From assembly GCA_907163375.1 (NCBI GenBank), contig CAJQUW010002095.1, positions 1 to 64,000 on the forward strand: a stretch of DNA of 64,000 nucleotides, in the 5' to 3' direction. Positions 1-11,738 of this stretch are shown piece after piece (position 1 is the stretch's first letter; the number at the start of each line of letters is the position of its first letter). Under the pieces are notes generated by a model, which saw only the letters and a program-made list of their open reading frames with translations, was not told where the DNA came from and made no database searches. Source of the DNA: Prostheceraeus crozeri (taxonomy: Eukaryota > Platyhelminthes > Polycladida > Euryleptidae). The position numbers were made by a program, and so were the translations under genes.

Positions 1-64
1 AAAGCCATAGTGAACAGGTAGCCGCCGGGTTGCCGGTGCTATCACTGAAATGGGTGATAATTTC

Positions 65-900
65 TCTATCCGCAAGGCATGCCGCTGACTTGACATTTCA
101 AAATCTACTGTTCAAATCGAATTTCTGAAAGTCGACTTGGGATTGAAAAGCTATCACTTCGCGTTTGCATCCAAGAACCTTAATGAAGACGATCCTGATC
201 GACGTTTCGAAATTTTGTGAGGAACTTACTACGTTTTATTGGAACGAGATCACCAATTGATCAATAAAGTTGTCTGGACAAGACGAGGCGAAGTTTTCTT
301 TTTAACACGGAACTGTTGAATCCGCCACAATTCCAGCATTTCATTGGGTCAGATCCACAACGAGCTTCGTCTAAGCACCAAAGTCCATGGACCAACGTGG
401 TGTAACAGTGTGGGCTGGCATTTCATCCCGAGGTGTGACGGAGAGCCATTCTTCTTTCGAGAGGACTGTCAAAGGAGAGAATTATCTTAGTATGCTGCAA
501 AGCGTGCTGGCCGCGAATCACCGATTTGGGAGCATTTTTCATGCAGGATGGGGCACCGGCGCATTATTACCGTTCCGTCATAAATTACTCAAACAGTAAT
601 TTTCCCAACCGCTGGATTGGACGCCGTGGTAGCCTTTTGGAATGGCCACCAAGATCACCAGACTTAACATCGTGTGATTTTTTTCTTTGGGGACACGCAA
701 AAGAGATTGTATACAGGAGCGTACATCCTCAAACTTGGATGAATTGGAAAGACTGTATTGTAACTGTGTTTCGTGACATAGGACGAGCTTTTATGTAGAA
801 AAGTATGTTCTGAAGCTGTTCAAAATAGAATTCGACTCTGTGTGGCAGGAAAATGGTCAACATATTGAAACATAAATTATAAAAAGTTTAATTATAGGAC
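65..900 (+). mobile_element. Decayed mariner-type DNA transposon, transposase remnant
   Basis: A readable but broken Tc1/mariner-superfamily transposase. From about 65 one frame gives a helix-turn-helix-like stretch (SIRKACR, DISKSTVQIEFLK) followed by LGLKSYHFAFASKNL and NEDDPDRRFEIL, with stops. A second frame from 387 gives VTVWAGISSRG. A third, 526-798, gives QDGAPAHY, WIGRRG, EWPPRSPDL and CDFFLWGHAKEIVYRS. The last set is the classic second-Asp and C-terminal signature of the arthropod-type mariner family. The block expected to hold the first catalytic Asp reads KVVWTRRGEVFF, so that residue looks lost. At least two frame changes and several stops make it dead. The 5' end is cut by the window and no inverted repeat was found at the 3' end near 900. 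Confidence 0.75.
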
Positions 901-3900
901 GCGTTTCGTGCTTTGTATGAACCGCAGAAACTACTCTAATAAGGGAATAATGACCTTTTGATCACAACGTATCAATGTAGGCAACATTATAATTTGAGAT
1001 AATGATGGAAATCGTTTGGGGGAGGGGGTTCGCTGTGGAACACCCGGTTTAGTGGATACATTGAATCGAAGCCAAGACAGGGATGTGTGTTTTGGTGTGT
1101 GCGAAGTGACATCACAGCACGCACGCATCTTTCACTGGCTCTGGTATCCCCTGCTGACAGCTTATTGTTTGCCATTTCCAATAGCAAGTGATACACAAAA
1201 TTATCCATTCGAGAAGGAGCAAGTTGTCTAATTCTGTGATGTGCCATTTCGACATCAAGGTGTGCATACAATTCTTCCCTTTCGAGGGAAACCGAGGCGC
1301 GCGCAGATGAATTCTAATTCTGTTGTTGTGGCAGTAACGGCTTACCTCAGCACCGACCATTACCAGCCTCCGCCGATCTGCAAATGGAAACAGATGACTC
1401 CACATACGAACTCTGCGCAGTCAACAATAGCCGAAATTGTTAAACCACATCAAAGTGATCAATCGTGAACGATTCACTGCGCTCTATGGCTTTGCCACAT
1501 AGAAAAGCTAACTGTATCTTTATAACTTCCATCCGCTTCTATTACTTACAATATAAGCCGAACTTGGAATACTTTGTTTTATTCTACGATAGAACAGATG
1601 TATACAGAGATAAATGAAAGTTAGAAGACTAAGAACGATTACCAAGCCATCGAAAGGCGATGTCACGGGGCCGGTTGAAATTTTCCACTATTGTTTAGCC
1701 AAAGTGAATAATCATTGGATGTGTTCTCACAATAAAGTCATCTGAAACAAGCGTTGAATGACTACATTTAGCGATGATTTGTTAGTCCTTTTCAGATAAT
1801 TTGTGAAGATTCTGCTAACTAATAACACGATTCTTTAAAAATAACCTAATTTTATGAAGACAAATTTCATTTTTGTTCTGTGTATTTGGCATTGGAATAA
1901 TGCACAATGCAGTTCGCATGACAATTATGCTTTTAATACTTACCAGGCATGGCAGTCTGGGCACAGTTGACAAATAAACAGGAAACGTGATCCATTTGCG
2001 CCTTTTCAAAGCATCAGTAGCCGGTTCTTTGAGCTAGGGAATATATTACAGCCAAAATTGCATGCAAGCACGGATTCATAATTCGAAATATTCAAGCGCA
2101 TGCTTGCTTTTCAAACCGAAATTATGACTCACGCTTTCAGAGCAAATAAGAATATTATCAATTACCACGAAATGATGACATAATCTTCCGCCAATAAAGA
2201 TACTACAAAAATAAAGCACCATCTTGCAGAAATCATTTCTTATGCCTTATTTATTCGAACGCACAGGCCATTAAATCAATTCTAAAAATCATTCTTAGGG
2301 AGAGGGCTATGTCATTTCCCAGAAATTTTTCCAGCTTCATCCAACTTTTTCACATTACTGACATCAAGACCCTCATTTGGCAAACTGAATATTCAATTAG
2401 CATACACCCATCGATGAAATGCATGAAAATGCGGAAGTCCATAGATGTTTTTGTGTTTATTGGCCAGCCTGTATCGGAAGAATGAAAATTAGCGTGATGT
2501 GCAATAGTTACATGAGAACGAACATTCACCAATGCATGCATCTACACACCAAAATTGCTCTATAGATGTCTACTGTATAACAGAGATGGAAGTGACAGAA
2601 ATAAATTTGCTTTGAATATACAAAACTTGTCTTGTACGCTTTTGGCACGGCAAATAGTGTTGTATGTTGACCAAGTTGGGATGACTGTCTGGACCCCAAT
2701 CGGTTCGTCCCAGCTTGGAAATGCTCTTGAGAGATGTTTATTTCGGTCCAAAGACAATTTTAAAGTTGTGAAGCTGTGTCAATCACTTACTGAACTCCGT
2801 ATAACAGATGATTTCGTCATCATTTAGTGCTCAAACAGAGTTCCTTTATGACTGGGTTTTCATTCCTCTTTGACATATTTTCCTTCATGTGGTATTTTAG
2901 CTATTTCTTTCCCTTTTGCAGAGTAGATATCCATAGCGTCATTGTGGTGTGTCGATGCATGCATTGATGAATTTTCATTATCTTGTGACTACTCAGTATG
3001 CAGTCTAAGCAGTCTGCGTGTCATGCAAATTTTCATTCTGCCGTTTACTCTTGTAAGAGGCAGTGAGTGCTTAGAGTGGCCAATATATAAAAACATCTAT
3101 GGACTTGCGTATTTTTCATACATGTTATTGATTCTCGTTTGTATCATGGAAAGTCATTTCCTAACCACGACATCAGCATTCTTTATAGTAGATATGATTG
3201 CAGACAGAACATATCAAGCTTGACTGCGCATCAACGCAATATTAAATTTGTGAATTGAAAAGGACTCACAGGAAAATCATAATAAAAGAAAACAATGGAA
3301 AATTACTAATTTCACACAATATTAAGGTATGAAACTTAGCGATGTGATTAGCAGTAACTGACTAAGAAACCATAGAGACAGACCAAAGTCAAGATCGCTT
3401 TTCAGAGAGACTTCAGTACATATGTTCAGTCTGCCAGTGTTGGAACCAGCATTCATTCCATAATTTATTGTCTAAAAGAATTATAATTTGTAACAGGATG
3501 CAAATATCGCAACTAACGTGGCGTAGATATTGCTAACCGTATCTTGAAAATCCATCTCCAAGCCTTTTACGTCATTACAAATCATCGGTTGTTGAACATA
3601 TATAATTAATGATAGTTAGTGATGAAGCAGTTTCAGTGCTCAGAATAACCGCTGAGGAAAATACGCAATTTTTTTGTTGCTTTTCCACATTTTAGGTAAT
3701 AATGTTCAAAGACACACTTACTTGGAAGTGCATTAATAAGTTTAGGTAGTAAGTATATTGCTCAAGACTCCAATGTTTATGTTCGTGGATTCTGATTGTA
3801 GCAGATGTAGGGTCTATGTTCCTCGCAATGCGCCATGAAACTCTTATAGCAGGCTTGGCATCGTCGATATTGATTAAGTACTAATTTAATGGCAATTATT

Positions 3901-4284
3901 TCCTTGTTCATGAAGCTTCAAACCCTGCTGTATACCTCTAATAAAGATATTCTAGCCTAGATGAATTTTGCAGGAATTGTGTATTTCTTAGCATATCTAT
4001 CGTGAAATTAATTTGCATCTCGAATAAGATGCTACGCGCATTGCAGCTCAATTTCTCCATACGCGTACAAAGTAGGCATACATCATCAAAGTACGAATAA
4101 TTGTCTAATCACCTGACTGAAGATCAATTTGGATTGACATTGATAAAGATCAGCACTGGTGCGCTTCATCGGGAACTCGTGCCTATCCGTAGCACCAGTG
4201 GAGTTACCGTATGCCATATAGGAATCCAGAAATCAGCTGATATCGAACGATCTAAGCTGAGCAGCCTGAACTAGTAGAATACAT
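901..4284. other. AT-rich intergenic stretch
   Basis: No recognisable gene or element. It contains scattered short ORFs of random character. A 9-bp inverted repeat (cactggtgc/gcaccagtg) lies at 4154-4162 and 4192-4200. The only coding-like patch is listed separately at 987-1405. Confidence 0.4.
987..1405 (-). other. Unidentified coding-like patch
   Basis: Two overlapping minus-strand frames (1405-1112 and 1271-987) read as one plausible protein with a frame change near 1265. The segments include RIHLRAPRFPSKGK and YAHLDVEMAHHRIRQL, then a long stop-free tail with SAGDTRASERCVRAV. Composition looks more protein-like than the surrounding AT-rich DNA. I recognise no family. It could be a relic of an unknown transposon or a pseudogene, or chance. 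Confidence 0.2.
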
Positions 4285-4455
4285 AGCCGCCGACGGGTGT
4301 TGAGCGGTTGGTCCGGCCCCGGCCGACGTTTCTTGATGCCGGCCCGGTCCCACCAGCCGATTTTGATCACACGGTCCACCGGCCGCCGAAAACCGGACCG
4401 ATTCCAATCATGCGGTCCCATCTTGGGTGACTCAATGTGCCCCACATCGCTCACC
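4285..4455. other. GC-rich island in AT-rich DNA
   Basis: This stretch is dense in CCGGCC, CGGTCC and CCGCCG. It is the most GC- and CpG-rich patch of the first 40 kb. Both strands are open (4297-4485 + and 4454-4233 -), but neither translation is recognisable. It could be a small inserted repeat, an exon or a regulatory CpG patch. Confidence 0.3.
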
Positions 4456-6718
4456 TTTCATAGACGTGGTCGTGTACCCAGTTGACTCCGTGCGTCGGGG
4501 AAAACAAGCAGTGATCAACGTCAAGGGTTCAGCTAACAAAGGTCAACTTTGTTGCTTTGTTCGTGAGAATCATGAAAATTATTCTATTTTTGTGGAACAC
4601 TAGTTTGTTTATTCTATTTTTGTGAAACGAGTATACTAGTCTGTCACTCACTTTCTGAGAGGGTGAAGCTATATTTCATCAAACAAGCTGGGAAAATAGT
4701 CTCAAGACATTCAGCTATACCGTAATAATGCACCGCTGATTTTCAAAGCTATATGCATCCAAAACGTCTGAGTGGAACAATTTATGCAAGAAGTTTTGAA
4801 AATAGTCTGTTTTTGTGAACAGCACCTGCATAAAATACACTGTTCTGAGTACCTTGTCAGGTTTCAAATTCTGACCGATAGATTCTCCAAATCAGATGTC
4901 TAATTCAGCTAAGAAATCAGCATTATTTAATACCAACCGAGCTCTGAAGCGTACTGTATCCCTGGGAACGTAGGAGATTCGCCCTTTCTATGATTTAGAT
5001 AGTACTGTTCCACCGAATGTCATGAAATTAGTGGTACATCGAATGTCCTTGTGTTCTTGTCAATGTTCTGAAAAATTACTTATGACTACAAAATGAGATT
5101 GAAAAGATTGATTTGAGGAATTTATTAAATATAGTTCCTCATATTTGCTTTGTTCACATGCTTCTGTTGACACTACCAGCTTCAGACATGCGGATAAATA
5201 CAATCGAATGAGTAACGCTACGATCGCATGAAATCTCATTTAAACATAAAATTAAAAGTGGTGAGGACAACGTACCCTTGTCTCTCCCCGTTGAGCCGCC
5301 TTTGGGTAATTAGTGCCTAAAATGCACACTTTCTCAGCGCCATCTGCAAGAAGCAACCGTCCGGCAAAATCGAAAATGAATAATTTCTGCTGCAAATCTG
5401 GTTAGAACCATATTTGAGTTGTGATAGAAGTCGGAAGAGGTTAAAAATATATTTCATACGAAATCAGCAGTCAGGTGGCTTCCAGCAATGTCTCCTAAAT
5501 CAAGTGTTTCCAGATGTAGGAGAACGAAATTCCGTTGGAACGGCGGTACGGCATCAATTATGGGAGAAACCAACGACGAATTCAGTAGAAAGCGAATTTG
5601 CACTTAAGTGCATAATTGGATACTTGGTCACTTCGGTGCGAAGTGTTAGATAAACGTTTTGTTCACCTCTGTATTCCCAAAATATTTTCCCAGTAATGCT
5701 AAATACATGTACTAATAACATATATAATCTAATCTCAGAAAGTTCGAGGTATCAAGAAGTATGCCCCCTAGAAAAATGACCTCTAATGAACGTGTGTAAC
5801 AGTTGTACTGGTGCGCTTTCCCCTCTAACTTGCATTTTTATAAATCTTTGAGCATGTACATATACATGTACAATAATAGATTAGTGTCTAGCTTTATAAA
5901 TAGTTTGCATAATATGTGCAGTGTTGTGTAGCAAAATTACCTACCCCATAAAATTTATAAAAACCACGAATATCTTCATTACGCATATATTAATACAGAT
6001 TAATATTGAACAAACATTTCAGCCAGCCTCGCAAGAATGGTCAGAAAAATGTAACGGAACATAGTTAAAAACGTGTGTATGTAACCACTTCTAGAGAAAA
6101 TGCAGGAGTAAGTGATTAGGGGTGGGCAATTTTACTACCACTATCCAATATCCACACCTACACAGTAAGAAAATTGTCTGTGTAATTTTCGTTTTATTAC
6201 ACAGCTTTATTCCTCAAAACACGTTGTTGAAAGTCCTATTGGCAACCTGCTAGTGTGCAGTTTGATACAAAACTGAAAAACATAATTTCAATATAAAGAT
6301 TAAAGCAAAAGAATAAAGTATTTAATTCTTATTAAACATTTAACAGAGAAACATCTCCTGATGGCGAATAATATTCCAAACAAATGAAAGCAAACCTCGT
6401 GACTATTCGGTTTAGGGCATTCAAATATGCGAGCTTCACACGCCTTCGTTCAATTTGTTGTATCAATGAAATCTTGAAGTGCTGCTTTTCATTGAGTTTT
6501 ATGCATGTGTAAACGTTGGCCATCGAGCGGATAAATCCATCGGAAATCAGTATCGATTAAAACCTCTGTATATCGCTGATCAAGATAAAAAGAAGAATCC
6601 AAAATTCAACATAGAAGTCCTATGCAAACCCCCAGAGATGACAAAAAAATGCATTTATATATTGGAACAAACATTTCAAAAATGTAGGCTGTATTGAAAG
6701 CACTTGTAAAAGCACTTT
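4456..6718. other. Intergenic stretch, nothing recognised
   Basis: AT-rich sequence with only short random ORFs. I see no transposase, RT or terminal repeat here. Confidence 0.4.
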
Positions 6719-6884
6719 AGTGTTTCGAGGACACACTAGGGTGATGAGTGCGTGTCAGTTGTAGAGATACAGGATGGCTGCCAACAGGAGGTTCTTTCAT
6801 ACTTGAGTTGATGCTAAAAACAGCTTTCGTCTCTCCTTGAAATTTATGGACCAGATTAAAATAGTTAATTAAAAGATATGTACA

Positions 6885-6923
6885 ACCCTACGCGTTTCGA
6901 GCGTTCGCTCTTCCTCAGGGGGT
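6885..6923 (-). ncRNA. Hammerhead-like ribozyme motif
   Basis: Minus strand: ACCCC, then CTGAGGA plus one extra A, stem II gagcg-aa-cgctc, GAA, a short self-complementary ACGCGT (helix III position), A, then GGGT closing helix I. The core matches CUGANGA...GAAA apart from the extra nucleotide before stem II. Activity cannot be judged from sequence. Confidence 0.45.
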
Positions 6924-6949
6924 AATTCGCTAAAACCATTAAGCGAATT

Positions 6950-6989
6950 ACCCCCTGAGGAAGAGCGAACGCTCGAAACGCGAAGGGGT
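6950..6989 (+). ncRNA. Hammerhead-like ribozyme motif
   Basis: Plus-strand partner of the motif at 6885-6923. Helix I is ACCCC/GGGGT (five pairs), followed by CTGAGGA, stem II gagcg-aa-cgctc and GAAA. The helix III segment reads cgcgaa here instead of cgcgta, so this arm lacks the U expected before the cleavage site and is less likely to be active. Confidence 0.4.
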
Positions 6990-7140
6990 TGTACATATCT
7001 TTTAATTAACTATTTTAATCTGGTCAATAAATTTCAAGGAGAGACGAAAGCTGTTTTTAGCATCAACTCAAGTTGTAGAGATGGCCCTTGTGTTTCTGGA
7101 GCATTCTAGTGTGCCGAGTGCGTGTCAGTTGTAGAGCACG

Positions 7141-8099
7141 AATCGTGGTGCAAATTAGCACGGAAAATGTTCGCAATAGACATAACTGAACAAGTTGAAA
7201 AATTGCAGATAAAAATATGAAGAAATGTTGATTCATTCCTTGTTTTTGACATGGATGAATTGCTTGATCAGTACCGGTACTATAGGTACATTTCAAATAC
7301 ATAAAAATGAAATTTGAAACTTGAAAATTTTGAATTGTAATATTCATAGGGACAAGCTTACATGCATCGTTGCCCAGCTATAAATTGTGAACTTTGTTTT
7401 TCATGTTCAAAAGTTAGATTTCATGTGTGAAATAGCAATGCAATGTACTATTATGTCCATGCTGAATTTTTTTCTGGATTCAAATAATTTCATGTGAGAA
7501 TTATACCATGAACATCTGTTGAATTAAGATATCGTTGTCTCGTTTATTGTTCAGTCATTCCTTATCATGTGTAGTGTATGTATTGTTGTCATGATAGGTA
7601 TCCACGTCAGCATAGGTCATAGTGCCGTTTATTTCTCGGAAATTAATTAATGAGATTTTCTAATTCATTGTTGATGGCTGTATGTACGTTAACTAATATT
7701 TAATGTAGAGCACGCTGACAAGCTGACGTGCTGACGTTGCTCCGACAACATATATCGCTTTTGCACATTTATATGATTTAAATTGCTTTCATTATTAACT
7801 TGGTGGAATATTTTTATATCTGTGGAATCCTCGAAGCATTGTGCGTCACTTGGTGTAATCTATTTGTCATCATACGAATCAGGGAAGATCTTACAAGCAG
7901 ATTTTTGTGTTTGCGAGTTTCTGGTTGGAAGTGAGTGATATTCCTCTGTCTTTGGTTGGCGCGGTGAACTTTGCGATATCAGTGCACGTGACCTCATTTT
8001 CTGGTCATCCGTGAATTCTCTCGAGATTGGATTCATCTGGACTTCGACCGTGCTTTGTCTGTGGAATAGCTCAGTGCCGTATGTGTGTGACTACCGCTA
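7141..8099. other. Intergenic stretch grading into LINE 5' region
   Basis: No gene recognised. The part after about 7870 has less AT and may be 5' untranslated sequence of the LINE that follows, but the true 5' boundary cannot be placed. Confidence 0.3.
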
Positions 8100-8164
8100 C
8101 TTCAGTGATTAAATAGCAAGGGTCGAATCCTGATCAGGACTATTTTACAAATTCTTCTTTTGTC

Positions 8165-8917
8165 TTGTTGAGGATGCCTGAAAATACTCCAAAACGCAAT
8201 ACCAGATCCAACTCTGCTACTTCAAGTGCGACTCCTACCACTCTCGCTGACATAAGTGCCCTTATTGAAAACGTGCGTGAGGACTTTAAGTCATCCTTGA
8301 AGAGTGAAGTTGGTGCATTGAAGTCAACTATTTCGAGTCTTCTGTTATCGATTGATGAGCTAAGACAAGAAAACAAGCTTCTTAAAGACAAATATGACTC
8401 TTTGTCTGAGCAAATGATGAATGAAAGGACCTTCATTTTCAGATATCCCAAGTTTCGAGTGAAGTCGAAGCTCGAGCGAAGCGGAGTTTGAATGTGATTA
8501 TTTCGGGAATACCTGAAAACCCACATGCGACCTCTGTTTTGCTGTTAATGATGACGAAGAAGATGACGATCATGATGAATCTATTTGCTCCGACGTCTTC
8601 AAAGCTGTTGGACTTCATGTGAGTCGGACGACATCTGCTCAGTCACTCGATTGGGCAAGTCAGGAGTTGGACGGCCGCGTCTCTTGCGGGTCCGATTCAG
8701 ATCAACTGACTTACGTGATGCAGCTATTCGAAACTCTAAGGAATTAAGGAAGACATCTCGATTCCGTGGAGTTTATATTAATCCAGACCGCACGCCATTT
8801 CAGCAGGAATGTTGGAAAGGTGTTTTGGAAGAGCTGAAAATGAGAAAGGCCAATGGAGAGGACGTTGTGATCTATCGTGACCAGGTTGTGAAACGCAGGA
8901 ACGTGAAAAATTTTTGA
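8165..8917 (+). pseudogene. LINE ORF1 (coiled coil plus RRM-like domain), broken
   Basis: The N-terminal frame (8165-8491, probable start 8174, MPENTPKRNTRSN) is Ser/Thr-rich and then heptad-like (LKSTISSLLLSIDELRQENK), which reads as a coiled coil. After a frame break and an acidic stretch the protein resumes at 8585-8917. Motifs there are VGRPRLLRVRF, LRDAAIRNSKELRKTSRF, GVYINPDRTPFQQE and DVVIYRDQVVKRRN, an RRM-like nucleic-acid-binding module seen in many LINE ORF1 proteins. The stop at 8915-8917 abuts ORF2, a common LINE arrangement. The presumed role is binding element RNA. At least one frameshift separates the two halves. Confidence 0.65.
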
Positions 8918-11609
8918 AGTCGTTTTTACTCCCAATTTCGAAGTCAAAAACGACCACTGCAACCTCTGTGTCCAAGAACAACTGGCTAGTTTTGTGCAAT
9001 TCTCAATCTCTCTTTTATAAGCTAGACGAACTTCGAGCTCTTGTCTCAACAATTAAACCGACATTTATTTGTGTTACAGAAACGTGGCTTACTCCGGATG
9101 TTGATAATAATGTGATTCAAATGAAAGGATATTCTTCTTTTCGTAACGATCGCCAAGATAACTTGTCCGACGGTCGTCGTGGCGGTGGTACGATTATTTA
9201 CTCGACTTTGTCATCTGGTGCTATTGAGGTTGATATTCCAATCGACATTGTAAAACCCAGTGGTATTGAGAACAATTTAATTAAGTTCAATGACTTCAAC
9301 AACAAGCCCGCCTTCTTATTTTGCGTTTACTTACCTCCAGGTTTAAAAACTGAAATTGTTCATAACTTCAAGGATTATGTTATAAAGTGTTTTGATCTAG
9401 TGCTTGATGATGTTCCTGAGGCTTCTGTCTATGTGTGTGGTGATGTCAACAGATATGACCTCTCTTTTTTGAGTGTTCATTTTGATTTGACCAACATTGT
9501 AGAATTGCCAACATTTGTAGTGCTACTTTGGATAAATTTTTCTGCCTCTCTTATGAACAGAGCAACTTTAGTGTCTCTACCGCTCCATCTCTTGGTACAG
9601 CTTTAAATGCCCATGATATCGTTATTATTTCGAGAAATGTCATGCAAAAGGGCACTAAAGCTCATTATCACAAAGTTTACGACTTGCGCAAGTCATATGT
9701 TGATGCTTTCAAATGTTTAATGTCTTCAATCGATTGGAAAGAATTGTATTCTAATACATGTGTGCAAACAGCGACTCAACTTTTTTATCAGCACTTTTGT
9801 AATGCTTTTTCTGTTATTCCTGTATCATTTATAAGATTGACTCCTAACACTAAGCCATGGATAACACCAGTTTTAATCGATTTAATAAACAAACGCTGGT
9901 CGGCTTACAGATCGAAGGATTTCCCTTTACATGCACTACAAACAAAAAGTTAACATCGAGATTTACAAGTCGAAGAAATTGTGGGCTACTCGCATGAGTA
10001 CTAATGTGAAAGGTCTTTGGTCAGTTGTAAATGATGTGAGAGGCAAAAGCAATGATAATTCAGTTAACAGCATTGTATCGATTTTTGGTGACTGTGAAAA
10101 TGCCTCCGAATCTATTAATCATTCATTTTCCTGTGTTTTTGCTGAAAAAGAAGCTTTCCCTGTTTTGAGCTTGTCAAGTACAAATGAAAATATCTGTGAT
10201 GTTGAAACTGTACACACTCTTCTTATTCGACTTAAAACTAGTAAGGCATGTGGTAGTGATGATATCAATCCCATTTTCTTGAAAGTAGTGACTGATTGTA
10301 TAGCTGAACCATTGTGTTATCTGTATAATCTTTCTTTTAAGACTGGTATTGTGCCTGACATCTGGAAAATTGCCGATGTATGTCCTGTACCGAAATCAAA
10401 GCCTGTTAAGAAGGATCAGCTGAGACCCATATCCCTCCTGCCAATTATGGAAAAGATATTTGAAAAAGTAATACTCAAGACCTATCGCAAGCCGTTATTG
10501 AACTGCTATGATGACTGTCAGTATGCCTATCGTCCTCAGTCCTCCACTGTCTGTGCCTTGATTGTGATTCATGAAACAATTTTGAAATATCTTGATGATG
10601 TCACTGTTGGTGCTGTACGTGTCGTTACTTTCGATATGTCTCGTGCTTTTGACTGCTTGCCTCACCATCTTCTTTTGTCTACCCTACTGGGTATGAATTT
10701 ACCTGATTGTGACAATTTTGTTAACTGATCAACAATTATTTGTGTCAGCGCAAGCAGAGAGTCAGGTTGGGACGTCAAAAAAGTTCATTTGTATCTGTCA
10801 CCAGTGGGGTCCCTCAGGGATCAGTGTTGGGACCGATTTTATTCTCTGTTTATATGTCAAGCTATAGAGCGATAAATTCAAGTGTTCGTATATGTAAATA
10901 TGCTGATGATATCACTATTGTTGTACCGATTTTCAAAGAACAATTCCACGATGTTAAGTTGATAAATGATGAAATCAAGAATTTTGAAAACTGGTGTCAG
11001 GATCTCAAAATGTTAATCAATCGATCTAAGACAAAAATTATGAATATCAATTTCAGTTCTTCCCCTTTGCCGTCAATTTCAGTCATCGAAAATGTAAGAG
11101 TTTTGAAAATCTTAGGACTTTGTTTCAATGAAAATCTAAATTGGATTGATCATGTCGACTTTATTGGTAAGAAGCTGTCTCAGAGACTGTACATTTTGCG
11201 TATATTGAAATCTGTTTTAACGCATGATCAGCTTGTTTGTATCTTTTTTGCCATCCTTCAGTCGCTAATTGATTATGCTTCTCAAGTTTTCATAAATCCA
11301 GGTCGCATTTTTGATAATAAATTGAAACTGATTTGCAAGCGAGCCTTCCGCATCATTCATGGTGAAAATGTGAAAAGTTGTGAGAAATGTGATATTTTGA
11401 ATCATGATGTTCGTAGACGATCATTGTCTCTAAAATTGTTCAATGACATCCTTTCGTGTAAAGACCATGTTCTTAGAGCCCTGATTCCACCACACTCATG
11501 TCGTAGCAAAAGATTGTTACTACCCCGTGTTCGAACACAGCGTAGAGTGAACGGTTTTATTTTTTCTTGTGCCAAGATGTATAATGAGGCAATACAAGCT
11601 GCATGTTGA
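8914..11609 (+). pseudogene. LINE ORF2: endonuclease-reverse transcriptase, broken
   Basis: Endonuclease part, 8914-9606: NSQSLFYKLDELRALV, ICVTETWL, GGGTIIY and CGDVNRYD (the GDFN-like position) mark an apurinic-type endonuclease. RT part: LKTSKACGSDDINP, LRPISLLPIMEKIFEK, VTFDMSRAFDCLPH, then GVPQGSVLGPILFSVYM and KYADDITIV (10740-11609), followed by WCQDLKMLINRSKTKIM and the usual C-terminal region. The frame changes near 9530-9606 and 9931-9953, and a stop near 10726 divides the RT. Function in a live relative is target nicking and reverse transcription. This copy is dead. Confidence 0.9.
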
Positions 11610-11738
11610 TTTTTGTCGCGTTGTTATATCAGTTTACGACTAATTTTGTAATGTATTTTGGACCTCCTCCGATTCTCAATAGGGGGTCGTTTTTGTTTTC
11701 AATAAACGCTTACTTACGTACTTACTTACTTACTTAAC

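Larger units (their letters stand above)
6802..7072. repeat. 271-bp near-perfect palindrome (Penelope-type terminal unit?)
   Basis: The two arms, about 130 bp each, are nearly identical inverted copies around a short AT-rich centre (taaaaccatta, about 6931-6941). The outer ends read cttgagttgatgc and gcatcaactcaag. Each arm contains a hammerhead-like motif, one per strand. There is no ORF. Hammerhead-like folds are established in the terminal repeats of Penelope-like elements, and the Penelope elements in this window end in the same fold. I therefore infer a head-to-head pair of Penelope terminal repeats or a non-autonomous relative. Confidence 0.7.
6719..7140 (+). repeat. Diverged tandem units interrupted by a palindrome
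   Basis: A unit ending in gagtgcgtgtcagttgtagag occurs at about 6746-6766 and again at about 7116-7136. Its preceding parts are also related (gtgtttcgaggacacac and gtgtttctggagcattc). The palindrome at 6802-7072 lies between them, followed directly by ttgtagagatggc, which resumes the unit. The simplest reading is a short tandem repeat into which the palindrome inserted. Confidence 0.45.
8100..11738 (+). mobile_element. Near full-length non-LTR retrotransposon (LINE) with ORF1, ORF2 and (ACTT)n tail
   Basis: Order: ORF1 (8165-8917), ORF2 with apurinic-type endonuclease and reverse transcriptase (8914-11609), a 3' UTR, and a terminal tetranucleotide tail of acttactt type at about 11708-11738 in place of poly(A). 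Short tandem-repeat tails are typical of CR1/L2-group LINEs, though Jockey-type elements are not excluded. The copy is broken in several places in both ORFs. It is the most complete LINE of the window and a diverged relative of the fragments on the minus strand at 49-55 kb. Confidence 0.85.

Noticed and set aside
4154-4200. 9-bp inverted repeat as a regulatory hairpin
   Set aside because: Short arms and a 29-nt loop are expected by chance in this much sequence.
8110-8145. B-box-like gggtcgaatcc suggesting a tRNA or SINE
   Set aside because: No A box at the right distance and no cloverleaf. It lies in the LINE leader.
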